DNA of 7,859 bases from Verrucomicrobiota bacterium (lineage in GTDB: Bacteria > Verrucomicrobiota > Verrucomicrobiia > Opitutales > UBA953): NCBI GenBank assembly GCA_009924965.1, contig RFQN01000064.1, positions 1 to 7,859 on the forward strand, written 5' to 3'. This document shows, one piece after another, positions 1 through 6,248 of this stretch; positions within the stretch are counted from its first letter, which is position 1, and every line of letters begins with the position of its first letter. Under the pieces are notes generated by a model. It was not told where the DNA came from and ran no database searches. It worked only from the letters and a program-made list of their open reading frames with translations. The position numbers were made by a program, and so were the translations under genes.

Positions 1-25
1 GTATTAATTTAACAAAACACCCTCC
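1..25 (+). promoter_or_regulatory. AT-rich leader of cysI, possible -10 element
   Basis: The bases before cysI are strikingly AT-rich compared with the rest of the window. They contain TATTAA at positions 2-7, which resembles a bacterial -10 hexamer. If used, transcription would begin near position 13-14, leaving a very short leader before the ATG at 26. The -35 region would lie outside the window, so this cannot be confirmed. No Shine-Dalgarno sequence precedes the ATG; the bases just before it are CACCCTCC. Confidence 0.2.
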
Positions 26-1780
26 ATGGAAAAGCCCACCGAAAAGCCTCTGACCAAGAACGAAGTGATGAAGTCCGAAAAGCCCGACCTTTCGGGCACG
101 ATTCGGGAGACTTTGGCCAACCCGGAGGCCGACCGCTTCAGCGGGGACGACGAGCAGTTCATCAAGTTCCACGGCATCTACCAGCAAGACGACCGCGATA
201 AGCGCAAGACGGGCAAGGAATACTCCGTCATGGTGCGCACGCGCCAGACCGGCGGCATCGTCCCGGCCGCGCAGTACCTGGTCTACGACGACCTTTCCGG
301 TCGCTTCGCCAACGGCACGCTGCGCATCACCTCGCGCCAGACGTTCCAGTTCCACGGCGTCGCGCAGCGTGGCATCGGCAACCTGATCAAGGCGATCAAC
401 GAAGCGCTCTCCTCCACCCTCGCCACGTGCGGCGACGTGAACCGCAACGTCACGGCCCCGTCCAACCCGCCGGTCGACGCGATCACGCAGGCCGTCGAGG
501 ACGACGCGTTCACGCTGACCCGCGCGCTGCTGCCGAAGACCACCGCTTACCACTCCATCTGGGTGGACGGCGTGCAGCTCGACCTCGGCCTCGGCGAGAA
601 GATCGCGAAGGCCCGCGCTTCCGTCGACCAAGCCAACCCCTACCTCCCGCCGCCCGCCGACCACGACGACAGCGGCGCGCCCGTCGACAAGCTCTACGGC
701 AAGACCTACCTCCCGCGTAAGTTCAAGACCGGCTTCGCCATCCCGCCGAACAACGACGTGGACATCTTCACCAACGACATGGGCTACGTCGCCGTGATCG
801 AAGGCGGCCAGCTCGTCGGCTACAACCTGCTCGTTGGCGGCGGCCTCGGCACTTCCCACGGCAACAAGGCGACCTACCCGCGCCTGGCCGACGTCATCGG
901 CTTCCTCACCCGCGCACAGGTCGTGGCCGTCGGCGAAGCCGTCATCCGCATCCACCGCGATTGGGGTGACCGCACCGACCGCAAGCACGCCCGCATCAAG
1001 TACGTCCTGCAGGAAAAGGGCGTGGCCTGGTTCCGCGAACAGCTCGCCAAGGAACTCGGCGCACCGCTGCCGGCCGCCAAGCCGTTCCTCTTCAAGGGCC
1101 AAGGCGACGCCTTTGGCTGGACCAAGCAGACCGACGGCAACTGGTTCCTCGGCCTCTTCATCGAGACCGGCCGCGTCAAGGACGCCGGCACCTACCAGCT
1201 CAAGACCGCCCTGCGCAAGATCGCCGAGCAGTTCGGCCCGGTGTTCCGCCTCACCGCGACGCAGAACCTCATCCTCTCGGACGTCAAGGAAGCCGACAAG
1301 GCCGCCATCGAGCAGCTCCTCCGCGACCATGGTTGTGCCATCGTCTTCAACCCCGGCCTCGTCAAGGGCCGCGGCATGGCCTGCCCGGCCCTCCCGACCT
1401 GCGGCCTCTCGCTCGCGGAATCCGAGCGCGTCTTCCCGACCATCCTAGGCAAGATCGAGGACGCCCAGGCGGCTGCCGGCTTCGGCGGCGAAGAACTCGT
1501 CGTCCGCATGACCGGTTGCCCCAACGGTTGCGCCCGTCCGTACAACGCCGAGATCGGCTTCGTCGGCAAGGCCCCGGGCAAGTACAACCTCATGCTCGGC
1601 GGCAACCGCGAAGGCACCCGCCTCGCCCGTCTCTTCAAGGAATCCGTCCCCGCGGACGAGATCCCAGTGGTCGTCGGCGCGCTCTTCCAGCAGTACGCCA
1701 AGGAACGCAAGGCCGGTCAGGCGTTCGGTGATTGGGTCGACGGCGCTGCCGTCTGGCCGGTCGCCGCTCCGCAGGCCTAA
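26..1780 (+). CDS. cysI: Assimilatory sulfite reductase, siroheme/[4Fe-4S] hemoprotein subunit
   Basis: This 584-residue protein matches the CysI/NirA-like sulfite reductase family (E. coli CysI is about 570 residues), which reduces sulfite to sulfide with six electrons in the cytoplasm. The [4Fe-4S]/siroheme cysteines are present as C453-x5-C459 and C498-x3-C502, within the hallmark TGCPNGCARPY. Basic residues that bind sulfite in E. coli CysI appear conserved: R71, R140 (in NRNV), K232 and K234 (in LPRKFKT). The two-fold repeat of the family is complete and no truncation is seen. The ATG at 26 fits the family N-terminus; a second ATG at codon 15 is possible but would remove conserved-looking sequence. 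The stop lies 22 bp before cysH, suggesting one transcript. No cysJ flavoprotein is in the window, so the electron donor (NADPH via CysJ, or ferredoxin) cannot be decided; the CARPY variant also occurs in ferredoxin-dependent enzymes. Confidence 0.95.
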   Translation: MEKPTEKPLTKNEVMKSEKPDLSGTIRETLANPEADRFSGDDEQFIKFHGIYQQDDRDKRKTGKEYSVMVRTRQTGGIVPAAQYLVYDDLSGRFANGTLRITSRQTFQFHGVAQRGIGNLIKAINEALSSTLATCGDVNRNVTAPSNPPVDAITQAVEDDAFTLTRALLPKTTAYHSIWVDGVQLDLGLGEKIAKARASVDQANPYLPPPADHDDSGAPVDKLYGKTYLPRKFKTGFAIPPNNDVDIFTNDMGYVAVIEGGQLVGYNLLVGGGLGTSHGNKATYPRLADVIGFLTRAQVVAVGEAVIRIHRDWGDRTDRKHARIKYVLQEKGVAWFREQLAKELGAPLPAAKPFLFKGQGDAFGWTKQTDGNWFLGLFIETGRVKDAGTYQLKTALRKIAEQFGPVFRLTATQNLILSDVKEADKAAIEQLLRDHGCAIVFNPGLVKGRGMACPALPTCGLSLAESERVFPTILGKIEDAQAAAGFGGEELVVRMTGCPNGCARPYNAEIGFVGKAPGKYNLMLGGNREGTRLARLFKESVPADEIPVVVGALFQQYAKERKAGQAFGDWVDGAAVWPVAAPQA

Positions 1781-1802
1781 GCCCGTCCTACGCCGACGCT
1801 CG

Positions 1803-2516
1803 ATGCCGAACCTCGACCCAGCCCGCATTCCCGAACTCGACGAGCAGCTCACGCAGCTGGCTCCGGTCGACCGTCTGCGCTGGGCCTACGAGACCTTCGG
1901 CGACCGCGCCGGCATCGGCACGAGCTTCCAGCCCGCCGGCGTGGTGATCCTCCACCTTGCGAAGTCCGCCGGCTTGCCCATCAAGGCCTTCACCTTGGAC
2001 ACGGGCCTGCTCTTCCCGGAGACCCTCGCCTTCAAGGCCCAGCTGGAAGCCAAGCTCGGCATCCAGGTGGAGTCCGTGCTCCCGGCGCTCTCGCTCGAAC
2101 AGCAGGCCGCCGCGCATGGCGCCGAGCTCTGGAAGCGCGACCCCGAGAAGTGCTGCGAGATCCGCAAGGTCGATTCGCTCGGCAAGAAGCTCTTCGAACT
2201 CGACCTCTGGATCGCCGGCATGCGCCGCGACCAGAGCAACGAACGCTCGTCGACCCCGCTGCTCAGCCTCGCCGCCCGGCCCGACAACTCCGACGTCTGG
2301 AAACTCAACCCGCTCGTCGACTGGAGCCGCGACCAGGTCTGGGCCTACCTCAAGCAGCACGACCTGCCCCACAACGTCCTCCACGACCGCGGCTACCGCT
2401 CCATCGGTTGCTGGCCCTGCACGCAGCCGACCTCCGGCGGCGACGAACGCGGCGGCCGCTGGCCAGGCTTCGACAAGAAGGAATGCGGCCTGCATACGCG
2501 CACGAAGAAGGCCTGA
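1803..2516 (+). CDS. cysH: Assimilatory adenylyl-sulfate (APS) reductase, iron-sulfur type
   Basis: This 237-residue protein belongs to the PAPS/APS reductase family, which reduces activated sulfate to sulfite plus AMP (or PAP) using thioredoxin. It carries the C-terminal catalytic motif ECGLH (C228). It also has the paired cysteines C117-C118 and C203-x2-C206 that hold a [4Fe-4S] cluster in APS-specific reductases such as that of Pseudomonas aeruginosa; E. coli-type PAPS reductases lack these four. APS is therefore the likely substrate. The nucleotide-binding region with TLDTGLLFPET (residues 64-74) and GMRRDQS (139-145) is intact. The frame is open upstream to an ATG at 1728, but that would overlap cysI and add an arginine/proline-rich tail foreign to the family, so the ATG at 1803 is chosen. 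No Shine-Dalgarno site is visible. It follows cysI by 22 bp and is probably co-transcribed with it. Confidence 0.93.
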   Translation: MPNLDPARIPELDEQLTQLAPVDRLRWAYETFGDRAGIGTSFQPAGVVILHLAKSAGLPIKAFTLDTGLLFPETLAFKAQLEAKLGIQVESVLPALSLEQQAAAHGAELWKRDPEKCCEIRKVDSLGKKLFELDLWIAGMRRDQSNERSSTPLLSLAARPDNSDVWKLNPLVDWSRDQVWAYLKQHDLPHNVLHDRGYRSIGCWPCTQPTSGGDERGGRWPGFDKKECGLHTRTKKA

Positions 2517-2523
2517 ACACCTA

Positions 2524-2558
2524 GAGCATGGAGGACTGATTACGGATTACCGATAACC
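2524..2558 (+). repeat. Degenerate heptamer tandem array, + orientation
   Basis: Five consecutive 7-bp units, each beginning with GA, start at 2524, 2531, 2538, 2545 and 2552. The middle two are GATTACG and GATTACC, differing at one base; the outer ones are more diverged. The array begins 8 bp after the cysH stop. The unit resembles those in the array at 6161-6202. Confidence 0.7.
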
Positions 2559-2563
2559 GCTCC

Positions 2564-2639
2564 CGTCCTCTGAACATCAAATCCGCCCCTCACCTTTTCC
2601 AACATCCAGTCCGTCCTCTGAACTCCGTCATCCGAACTC
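2564..2639 (-). repeat. Heptamer repeats, - orientation
   Basis: Read on the minus strand, 2612-2639 is four consecutive GA-initial heptamers (units ending at 2639, 2632, 2625 and 2618), including GAGTTCG and GATGACG. A further single unit, GAGGACG, lies at 2564-2570. On the plus strand this appears as CCGTCCTCTGAAC at both 2563-2575 and 2611-2623, with a related copy, CCGTCATCCGAAC, at 2625-2637. The last two copies are exactly 14 bp (two units) apart. The region between 2571 and 2611 is not clearly repetitive. Confidence 0.65.
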
Positions 2640-2651
2640 TTTTTTAGCCAC

Positions 2652-3473
2652 ATGTCCCGCAACGCCCAAAACGACCACCTCACGCGCCTCGAGCAGACGT
2701 CGATCCACGTCTTCCGCGAGGCCTTCGCCAACTTCCGCTCCGTCTGCATGCCCTGGTCCATGGGCAAGGACTCCAACGTCCTGATCTGGCTGGCCCGCAA
2801 GGCCTTCTGCGGCAAGATCCCCTTCCCGCTCCTGCACATCGACACGACCTACGAGTTCCCGGAGATGTACGAGTTCCGGGAAAAGGCCAAGGTCATCCAC
2901 GGCATCGACCTGATCGTCCGCGTCAATGAGGACGCCATCCGCCGCGGCATCGGCTACGCCACGCACGACCCCGTCACCGTGACGCACGAGCTCAAGACCG
3001 TCCCGTTCAAGGCCGCCATCGACGAATTCAAGTGGGACGCCCTCGTCACCGGCATCCGCCGCGACGAAGACCCCACCCGCGCCAAGGAACGCTGGTTCTC
3101 GCCGCGCTCCGCTGAAGGCAACTGGGACTACAAGGACCAGCCGCCGGAATTCTGGGGCCAGTTCGCCAGCAGCGCGCCGGAAGGCGGCCACGTTCGCGTG
3201 CAGCCGCTCCTGGAGTGGACCGAGCTCGACATCTGGGAATACATCCGCCGCGAGAACATCCCGAACCCGACCCTCTACTTTGCCCGTAACGGCAAGCGCT
3301 TCCGCTCGCTCGGTTGCCACCCGATCACGCACCCGGTCGACAGCCCGGCCAGCAACATCGACGAGGTCATCGAAGAGCTGAAGCTCACCAAGATCAGCGA
3401 ACGCGCCGGCCGCGCCCAGGACCACGTCGGCCGCAATTCCATGCAGGAACTCCGCGCCAAGGGGTTCATGTAA
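2652..3473 (+). CDS. cysD: Sulfate adenylyltransferase subunit 2 (ATP sulfurylase catalytic subunit)
   Basis: This 273-residue protein is a CysD of the PP-loop ATP pyrophosphatase superfamily. With the GTPase CysN it makes APS from sulfate and ATP. The PP-loop is SMGKDS (residues 36-41), where E. coli CysD has SIGKDS. The family landmarks IDTTYEFPEMYEFR (63-76), GIRRDED (134-140), RAKERWFSPR (143-152), WTELDIWEYI (189-198), the RFRSLGCHPIT segment (216-226) and the GRNSMQELRAKGFM end (260-273) are all present. It is shorter than E. coli CysD (about 302 residues), mostly at the N-terminus and around residues 150-180, but no active-site segment is lost. The ATG at 2652 gives the expected start; no Shine-Dalgarno site precedes it. 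It lies 135 bp after cysH, across a repeat-filled spacer, and 41 bp before cysNC, its obligate partner. Confidence 0.95.
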   Translation: MSRNAQNDHLTRLEQTSIHVFREAFANFRSVCMPWSMGKDSNVLIWLARKAFCGKIPFPLLHIDTTYEFPEMYEFREKAKVIHGIDLIVRVNEDAIRRGIGYATHDPVTVTHELKTVPFKAAIDEFKWDALVTGIRRDEDPTRAKERWFSPRSAEGNWDYKDQPPEFWGQFASSAPEGGHVRVQPLLEWTELDIWEYIRRENIPNPTLYFARNGKRFRSLGCHPITHPVDSPASNIDEVIEELKLTKISERAGRAQDHVGRNSMQELRAKGFM

Positions 3474-3514
3474 GCCCTCCTCCGAACCGCCACGCACTAC
3501 CCACACCTCGCACC

Positions 3515-5413
3515 ATGAGCACCGCTTTCCACTCCAATCCCGCCGCCGCCCAAGCCGCCAACAAGGCCGCCGCGGAAGACCAACGCAAGATGCACGTCGT
3601 CGTCGTCGGCCACGTCGACCACGGCAAGTCCACCTTCGTCGGTCGCCTCCTGAACGACACCGACTCCCTCCCCAACGGCAAGATCGAGCAGGTCCGCAAG
3701 AACTGCGCCGCCGAAGGCATGGAGTTCGAATACGCCTTCTTGCTCGACGCCCTCATCGAGGAGCAGGAGCAGAACATCACGATCGACACCACGCGCATCT
3801 TCTTCCGCACCCAGCAGCGCGCCTACGCGATCATCGACGCCCCGGGACATAAGGAGTTCCTGAAGAACATGGTGACCGGCGCCGCCTCGGCTTCCGCCGC
3901 CCTCCTCCTCATCGACGCCAAGGAAGGCGTCATGGACCAGTCTCGCCGCCACGCGTTCCTGCTCTCCCTTCTGGGCGTGAAGCAGCTCGTCGTCCTCGTG
4001 AACAAGATGGACCTCGTCGAGCACTCGCAGGCGACCTACGAGAAGATCCGCACCGAGTACGCGGCCTTCCTCAAGAGCCTCGGCCTCACCGCGGTCCACT
4101 TCATCCCCATCGCCGCCAAGCACGGCGAGAACATCGTCCAGCGCTCCGCCAAGATGCCTTGGTGGACGGGCCCGACGGTCACCGAAGCCCTCGACGCGTT
4201 CCGCCATGAGGACGACCTCACCGGCCTGCCCCTCCGCCTCCCGGTCTCCGACATCTACCGTTTCGACCACCGCCGCATCGTCGCGGGCCGCGTCGAAGCG
4301 GGCGCCATCCGCCCGGGCGACGAGCTCATCTTCCAGCCTGGTGGCCGCCGCAGCACCGTCCGCACCTTCGAAGACTGGCCGGGCCCGTCCCGCGAGGTCG
4401 TCGGCACCGGCGGCTCCGCCAGCGTGACGCTCTCCGAGCAGATCTTCGTGGAACGCGGCCAAGTCGCCGCCCACCCGTCCAACCAACCGCGCGTCGGCCG
4501 CGAATTCCGCGCCCGCATCTTCTGGCTGGGCAAGGAGCCGCTTGTCCCGAACAAGACCTACAAGCTGCGCCTCCTGACGCAGAACGTCGAAGCCGTCATC
4601 GCCAAGATCGAGAAGATCACCGACGCCTCCACGCTCGAATCCATCCAGGCCAACAGCGTCCCGCGCGACTCCATCTGCGAAGTCATCGTCCGCACGACGC
4701 GTCCGGTCGCCTTCGACCTGCACCATGAGTGCGCCATCACGGGCCGCTTCGCGCTCGAGGAAGCCGGCCGTATCCATGGCGGCGGCATCATCCTCGACGC
4801 CCGCAAGGAACAGGACGTCCGCGAAGGCAAGGTCACCGCAGCCGAACGCAGCGCCCGCTCCGGCCACGCCCCGGCGGTCCTCTGGTTCACGGGCCTCTCC
4901 GGCTCGGGCAAGTCGACCATCGCCGAACTCGTCGAGCGCCGTCTCTTCGACGCCGGCCGCCAGGTCTTCCGCGTCGACGGCGACGACCTCCGCACCGCCC
5001 TCAACCGCGACCTCGGTTTCTCCGCCGCGGACCGCGCCGAAAGCGTCCGCCGCGCCTCCGCGGTCGCCGGCCTCTTCGCCAACGCCGGCCACATCTCGCT
5101 GGTGACGCTCATCGCACCCTTGGCCGCCGACCGCGCCAAAGCCCGCGCCGCGCTCAGCAACCATGCCTTCATCGAGGTCTTCGTCGACGCCCCGCTCGAC
5201 GTCTGCGAACAGCGCGACGTCAAGGGCCTCTACGCCAAGGCCCGCCGTGGCGAGATCGCTGAGTTCACCGGCATCTCCTCCCCTTACGAAGCGCCCGAAT
5301 CCCCCGAGGTCCACATCCGCACCGACAAGCTCACGACCGACCAGGCCGTAGACCTCGTGCTGGACGCCCTCGACAAGGTCCTGCGCTCCAAGGCCGAAGA
5401 CTGGGAAGTGTAA
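3515..5413 (+). CDS. cysNC: Bifunctional sulfate adenylyltransferase GTPase subunit / APS kinase (CysN-CysC fusion)
   Basis: This 632-residue fusion has two parts. Residues 1 to about 440 are CysN, an EF-Tu-like GTPase that drives APS synthesis by CysD. G1 is GHVDHGKST (32-40), G3 is DAPGH (108-112), G4 is NKMD (163-166), and the beta-barrel domains follow. Residues about 450-632 are CysC, the APS kinase that phosphorylates APS to PAPS. Its P-loop is GLSGSGKST (460-468), followed by VDGDDLR (487-493), LGFSAADRAESVRRAS (500-515), KGLYAKARRGEI (570-581) and FTGISSPYEAPESPE (584-598). The loop usually written ISPxRxxR reads IAPLAADR (533-540), so the serine that is phosphorylated in E. coli CysC is alanine here and a conserved arginine is missing. 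The frame is open upstream to 3314, but that stretch overlaps cysD and is unlike CysN, so the ATG at 3515 is chosen. A role in PAPS supply is possible; APS production is the secure function. Confidence 0.94.
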   Translation: MSTAFHSNPAAAQAANKAAAEDQRKMHVVVVGHVDHGKSTFVGRLLNDTDSLPNGKIEQVRKNCAAEGMEFEYAFLLDALIEEQEQNITIDTTRIFFRTQQRAYAIIDAPGHKEFLKNMVTGAASASAALLLIDAKEGVMDQSRRHAFLLSLLGVKQLVVLVNKMDLVEHSQATYEKIRTEYAAFLKSLGLTAVHFIPIAAKHGENIVQRSAKMPWWTGPTVTEALDAFRHEDDLTGLPLRLPVSDIYRFDHRRIVAGRVEAGAIRPGDELIFQPGGRRSTVRTFEDWPGPSREVVGTGGSASVTLSEQIFVERGQVAAHPSNQPRVGREFRARIFWLGKEPLVPNKTYKLRLLTQNVEAVIAKIEKITDASTLESIQANSVPRDSICEVIVRTTRPVAFDLHHECAITGRFALEEAGRIHGGGIILDARKEQDVREGKVTAAERSARSGHAPAVLWFTGLSGSGKSTIAELVERRLFDAGRQVFRVDGDDLRTALNRDLGFSAADRAESVRRASAVAGLFANAGHISLVTLIAPLAADRAKARAALSNHAFIEVFVDAPLDVCEQRDVKGLYAKARRGEIAEFTGISSPYEAPESPEVHIRTDKLTTDQAVDLVLDALDKVLRSKAEDWEV

Positions 5414-5439
5414 GGCCTAGAGGCGGCAAGCTAGCCAAG

Positions 5440-5490
5440 GGACACGGGGACAAGGGGAAAGGCCATAGGCACCCCCTTCTCCCCGCGTCC
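5440..5490. terminator. Long imperfect inverted repeat after cysNC, possible terminator
   Basis: The arms GGACACGGGGACAAGGGG (5440-5457) and CCCCTTCTCCCCGCGTCC (5473-5490) pair at 16 of 18 positions around a 15-base loop. It begins 27 bp after the cysNC stop, where transcript termination would be expected. No T-tract follows on the plus strand, so it is not a textbook intrinsic terminator; it could instead stabilise the 3' end of the mRNA or be an intergenic repeat. The left arm is itself quasi-repetitive (GGGACACG then GGGACAAG). Confidence 0.45.
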
Positions 5491-5549
5491 GCTGTGCCTA
5501 GGGAATCCCCGTCCATTGACTCCCAGCCGGTTCCGTGCACCTTGGTGAC

Positions 5550-6155
5550 ATGAAAGTCCTGCACATCGACGCTTCACCTCGCACGGTCCGCTCGGTGACC
5601 CGCAAACTGACCGCTGCCTTTGTGAATGCGCTGCGGGCCAAGCACCCTGGCCTCAAGGTCACGCACCACGACATCGGCCACCACCCGCCCGCATTCATCT
5701 CGGATGCCTGGGTGGGCGCGGCCTTCGCCCCCGCCGACCATGACGACCCGGCCATGAAAGGCGTCCTGCACCACTCCGACGAACTCACGACCGAGCTCAT
5801 CGCGGCCGACGTGCTCGTCATCGGCGCCCCGATGCACAACTTCACGGTCAGCGCCTCGCTCAAGGCCTGGATCGACCAGGTCGTACGGACGGACATGACC
5901 TTCAAGATCACCGAGGCGGGCGTCGAACCCCTCCTGAAAGGCAAGAAAGCGATTATCGTGACCTCTCGCGGCGGCTTCATCGCCGGTACGGCCTACGACT
6001 TCCAAGAGCCTTACCTGCGCACCATCCTCGGCTTCATCGGCATCACCGACGTCACCTTTGTGCACGCGGAAGGCGTCAATGAAGGCGAAAAGGCCCGCGA
6101 GACGGCGATGACCAGCGCGTCCGCCCAGCTGATCGAGATCGCGGGGAAGATCTGA
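5550..6155 (+). CDS. azoR: FMN-dependent NADH:quinone oxidoreductase / azoreductase
   Basis: This 201-residue protein has the length and landmarks of the AzoR (flavodoxin-like fold) family, cytoplasmic dimeric flavoenzymes that reduce quinones by two electrons and cleave azo bonds with NADH. The N-terminal strand and FMN-phosphate loop is MKVLHIDASPRTVRS (1-15). The flavin-binding segment APMHNFTVSASLKAWID (93-109) corresponds to APMYNFNISTQLKNYFD in E. coli AzoR. TSRGG (138-142) and LGFIGITDVTFVHAEG (160-175) are also typical. The ATG at 5550 is chosen because it starts the first beta strand; an in-frame GTG at 5535 would add five residues. It follows cysNC after 136 bp and the inverted repeat, so it is probably a separate transcription unit, and it converges with the next gene. 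The physiological substrate is unknown; quinone detoxification is the usual proposal for the family. Confidence 0.9.
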   Translation: MKVLHIDASPRTVRSVTRKLTAAFVNALRAKHPGLKVTHHDIGHHPPAFISDAWVGAAFAPADHDDPAMKGVLHHSDELTTELIAADVLVIGAPMHNFTVSASLKAWIDQVVRTDMTFKITEAGVEPLLKGKKAIIVTSRGGFIAGTAYDFQEPYLRTILGFIGITDVTFVHAEGVNEGEKARETAMTSASAQLIEIAGKI

Positions 6156-6160
6156 AGGAA

Positions 6161-6202
6161 GAGTGCAGAGTACGGATGACAGAGTACTGAGTGGGGATGA
6201 CC
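6161..6202 (+). repeat. Degenerate heptamer tandem array, six units
   Basis: Six contiguous 7-bp units start at 6161, 6168, 6175, 6182, 6189 and 6196 and fit the consensus GAKKRCN, with one exception at the sixth base of the fifth unit. Units of type GAGTRCN and GATGACN recur. A less similar GA-initial heptamer at 6154-6160 overlaps the azoR stop. The array lies in the gap between two convergent genes and matches the repeats in the cysH-cysD spacer in unit length and sequence. Confidence 0.75.
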
Positions 6203-6204
6203 AA

Positions 6205-6240
6205 GGCTAGGGCAGCACGTGGTTCTGCCCCTACCCAGCC
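6205..6240. terminator. Hairpin between convergent genes, possible bidirectional terminator
   Basis: GGGCAG (6210-6215) pairs perfectly with CTGCCC (6225-6230) around a 9-base loop. The stem can extend through TA/TA with a one-base bulge, or through GGCT (6205-6208) with AGCC (6237-6240). Its position between the ends of azoR (6155) and the minus-strand oxidoreductase (6249) suits a terminator serving both. No T-tract is seen on either side. Confidence 0.4.
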
Positions 6241-6248
6241 ATAACGCG

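Larger units (their letters stand above)
2517..2651. other. cysH-cysD spacer, filled by heptamer repeats
   Basis: This 135-bp gap is the only long interruption between the four sulfate assimilation genes. Most of it consists of two arrays of degenerate 7-bp repeats in opposite orientation, listed separately. A run of six T lies at 2640-2645, just before the cysD ATG, but no GC-rich hairpin directly precedes it. I see no open frame of note and no convincing promoter. Confidence 0.7.

Noticed and set aside
2640..2645. Run of six T before cysD as an intrinsic terminator
   Set aside because: The bases directly before it form no GC-rich hairpin, and it lies six bases from the cysD start codon.
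2628..3506. 292-codon minus-strand open frame opposite cysD
   Set aside because: Shadow of cysD; its composition is typical of antisense GC-rich coding DNA and no motif is seen.
3314..3514. Upstream extension of the CysNC frame
   Set aside because: It overlaps cysD by 160 bp and the added residues are proline/arginine-rich with no similarity to CysN; the ATG at 3515 fits the family.
3497..5314. 605-codon open frame on the minus strand opposite cysNC
   Set aside because: Its translation is low-complexity (rich in A, G, D, E, V) as expected from the antisense of a GC-rich gene, and the plus strand encodes an unmistakable CysNC.
5440..5500. H-type pseudoknot formed by the two nested helices
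   Set aside because: A three-base connector (5491-5493) would have to span the full 18-bp first stem, which is sterically unlikely; alternative folds are more plausible.
5516..5521. TTGACT, a possible -35 box for azoR
   Set aside because: No acceptable -10 hexamer lies about 17 bp downstream (positions 5539-5544 are ACCTTG), so a promoter cannot be supported from sequence alone.
6161..6202. CRISPR-like array
   Set aside because: The units are only 7 bp, contiguous and without spacers, and no cas genes are present.
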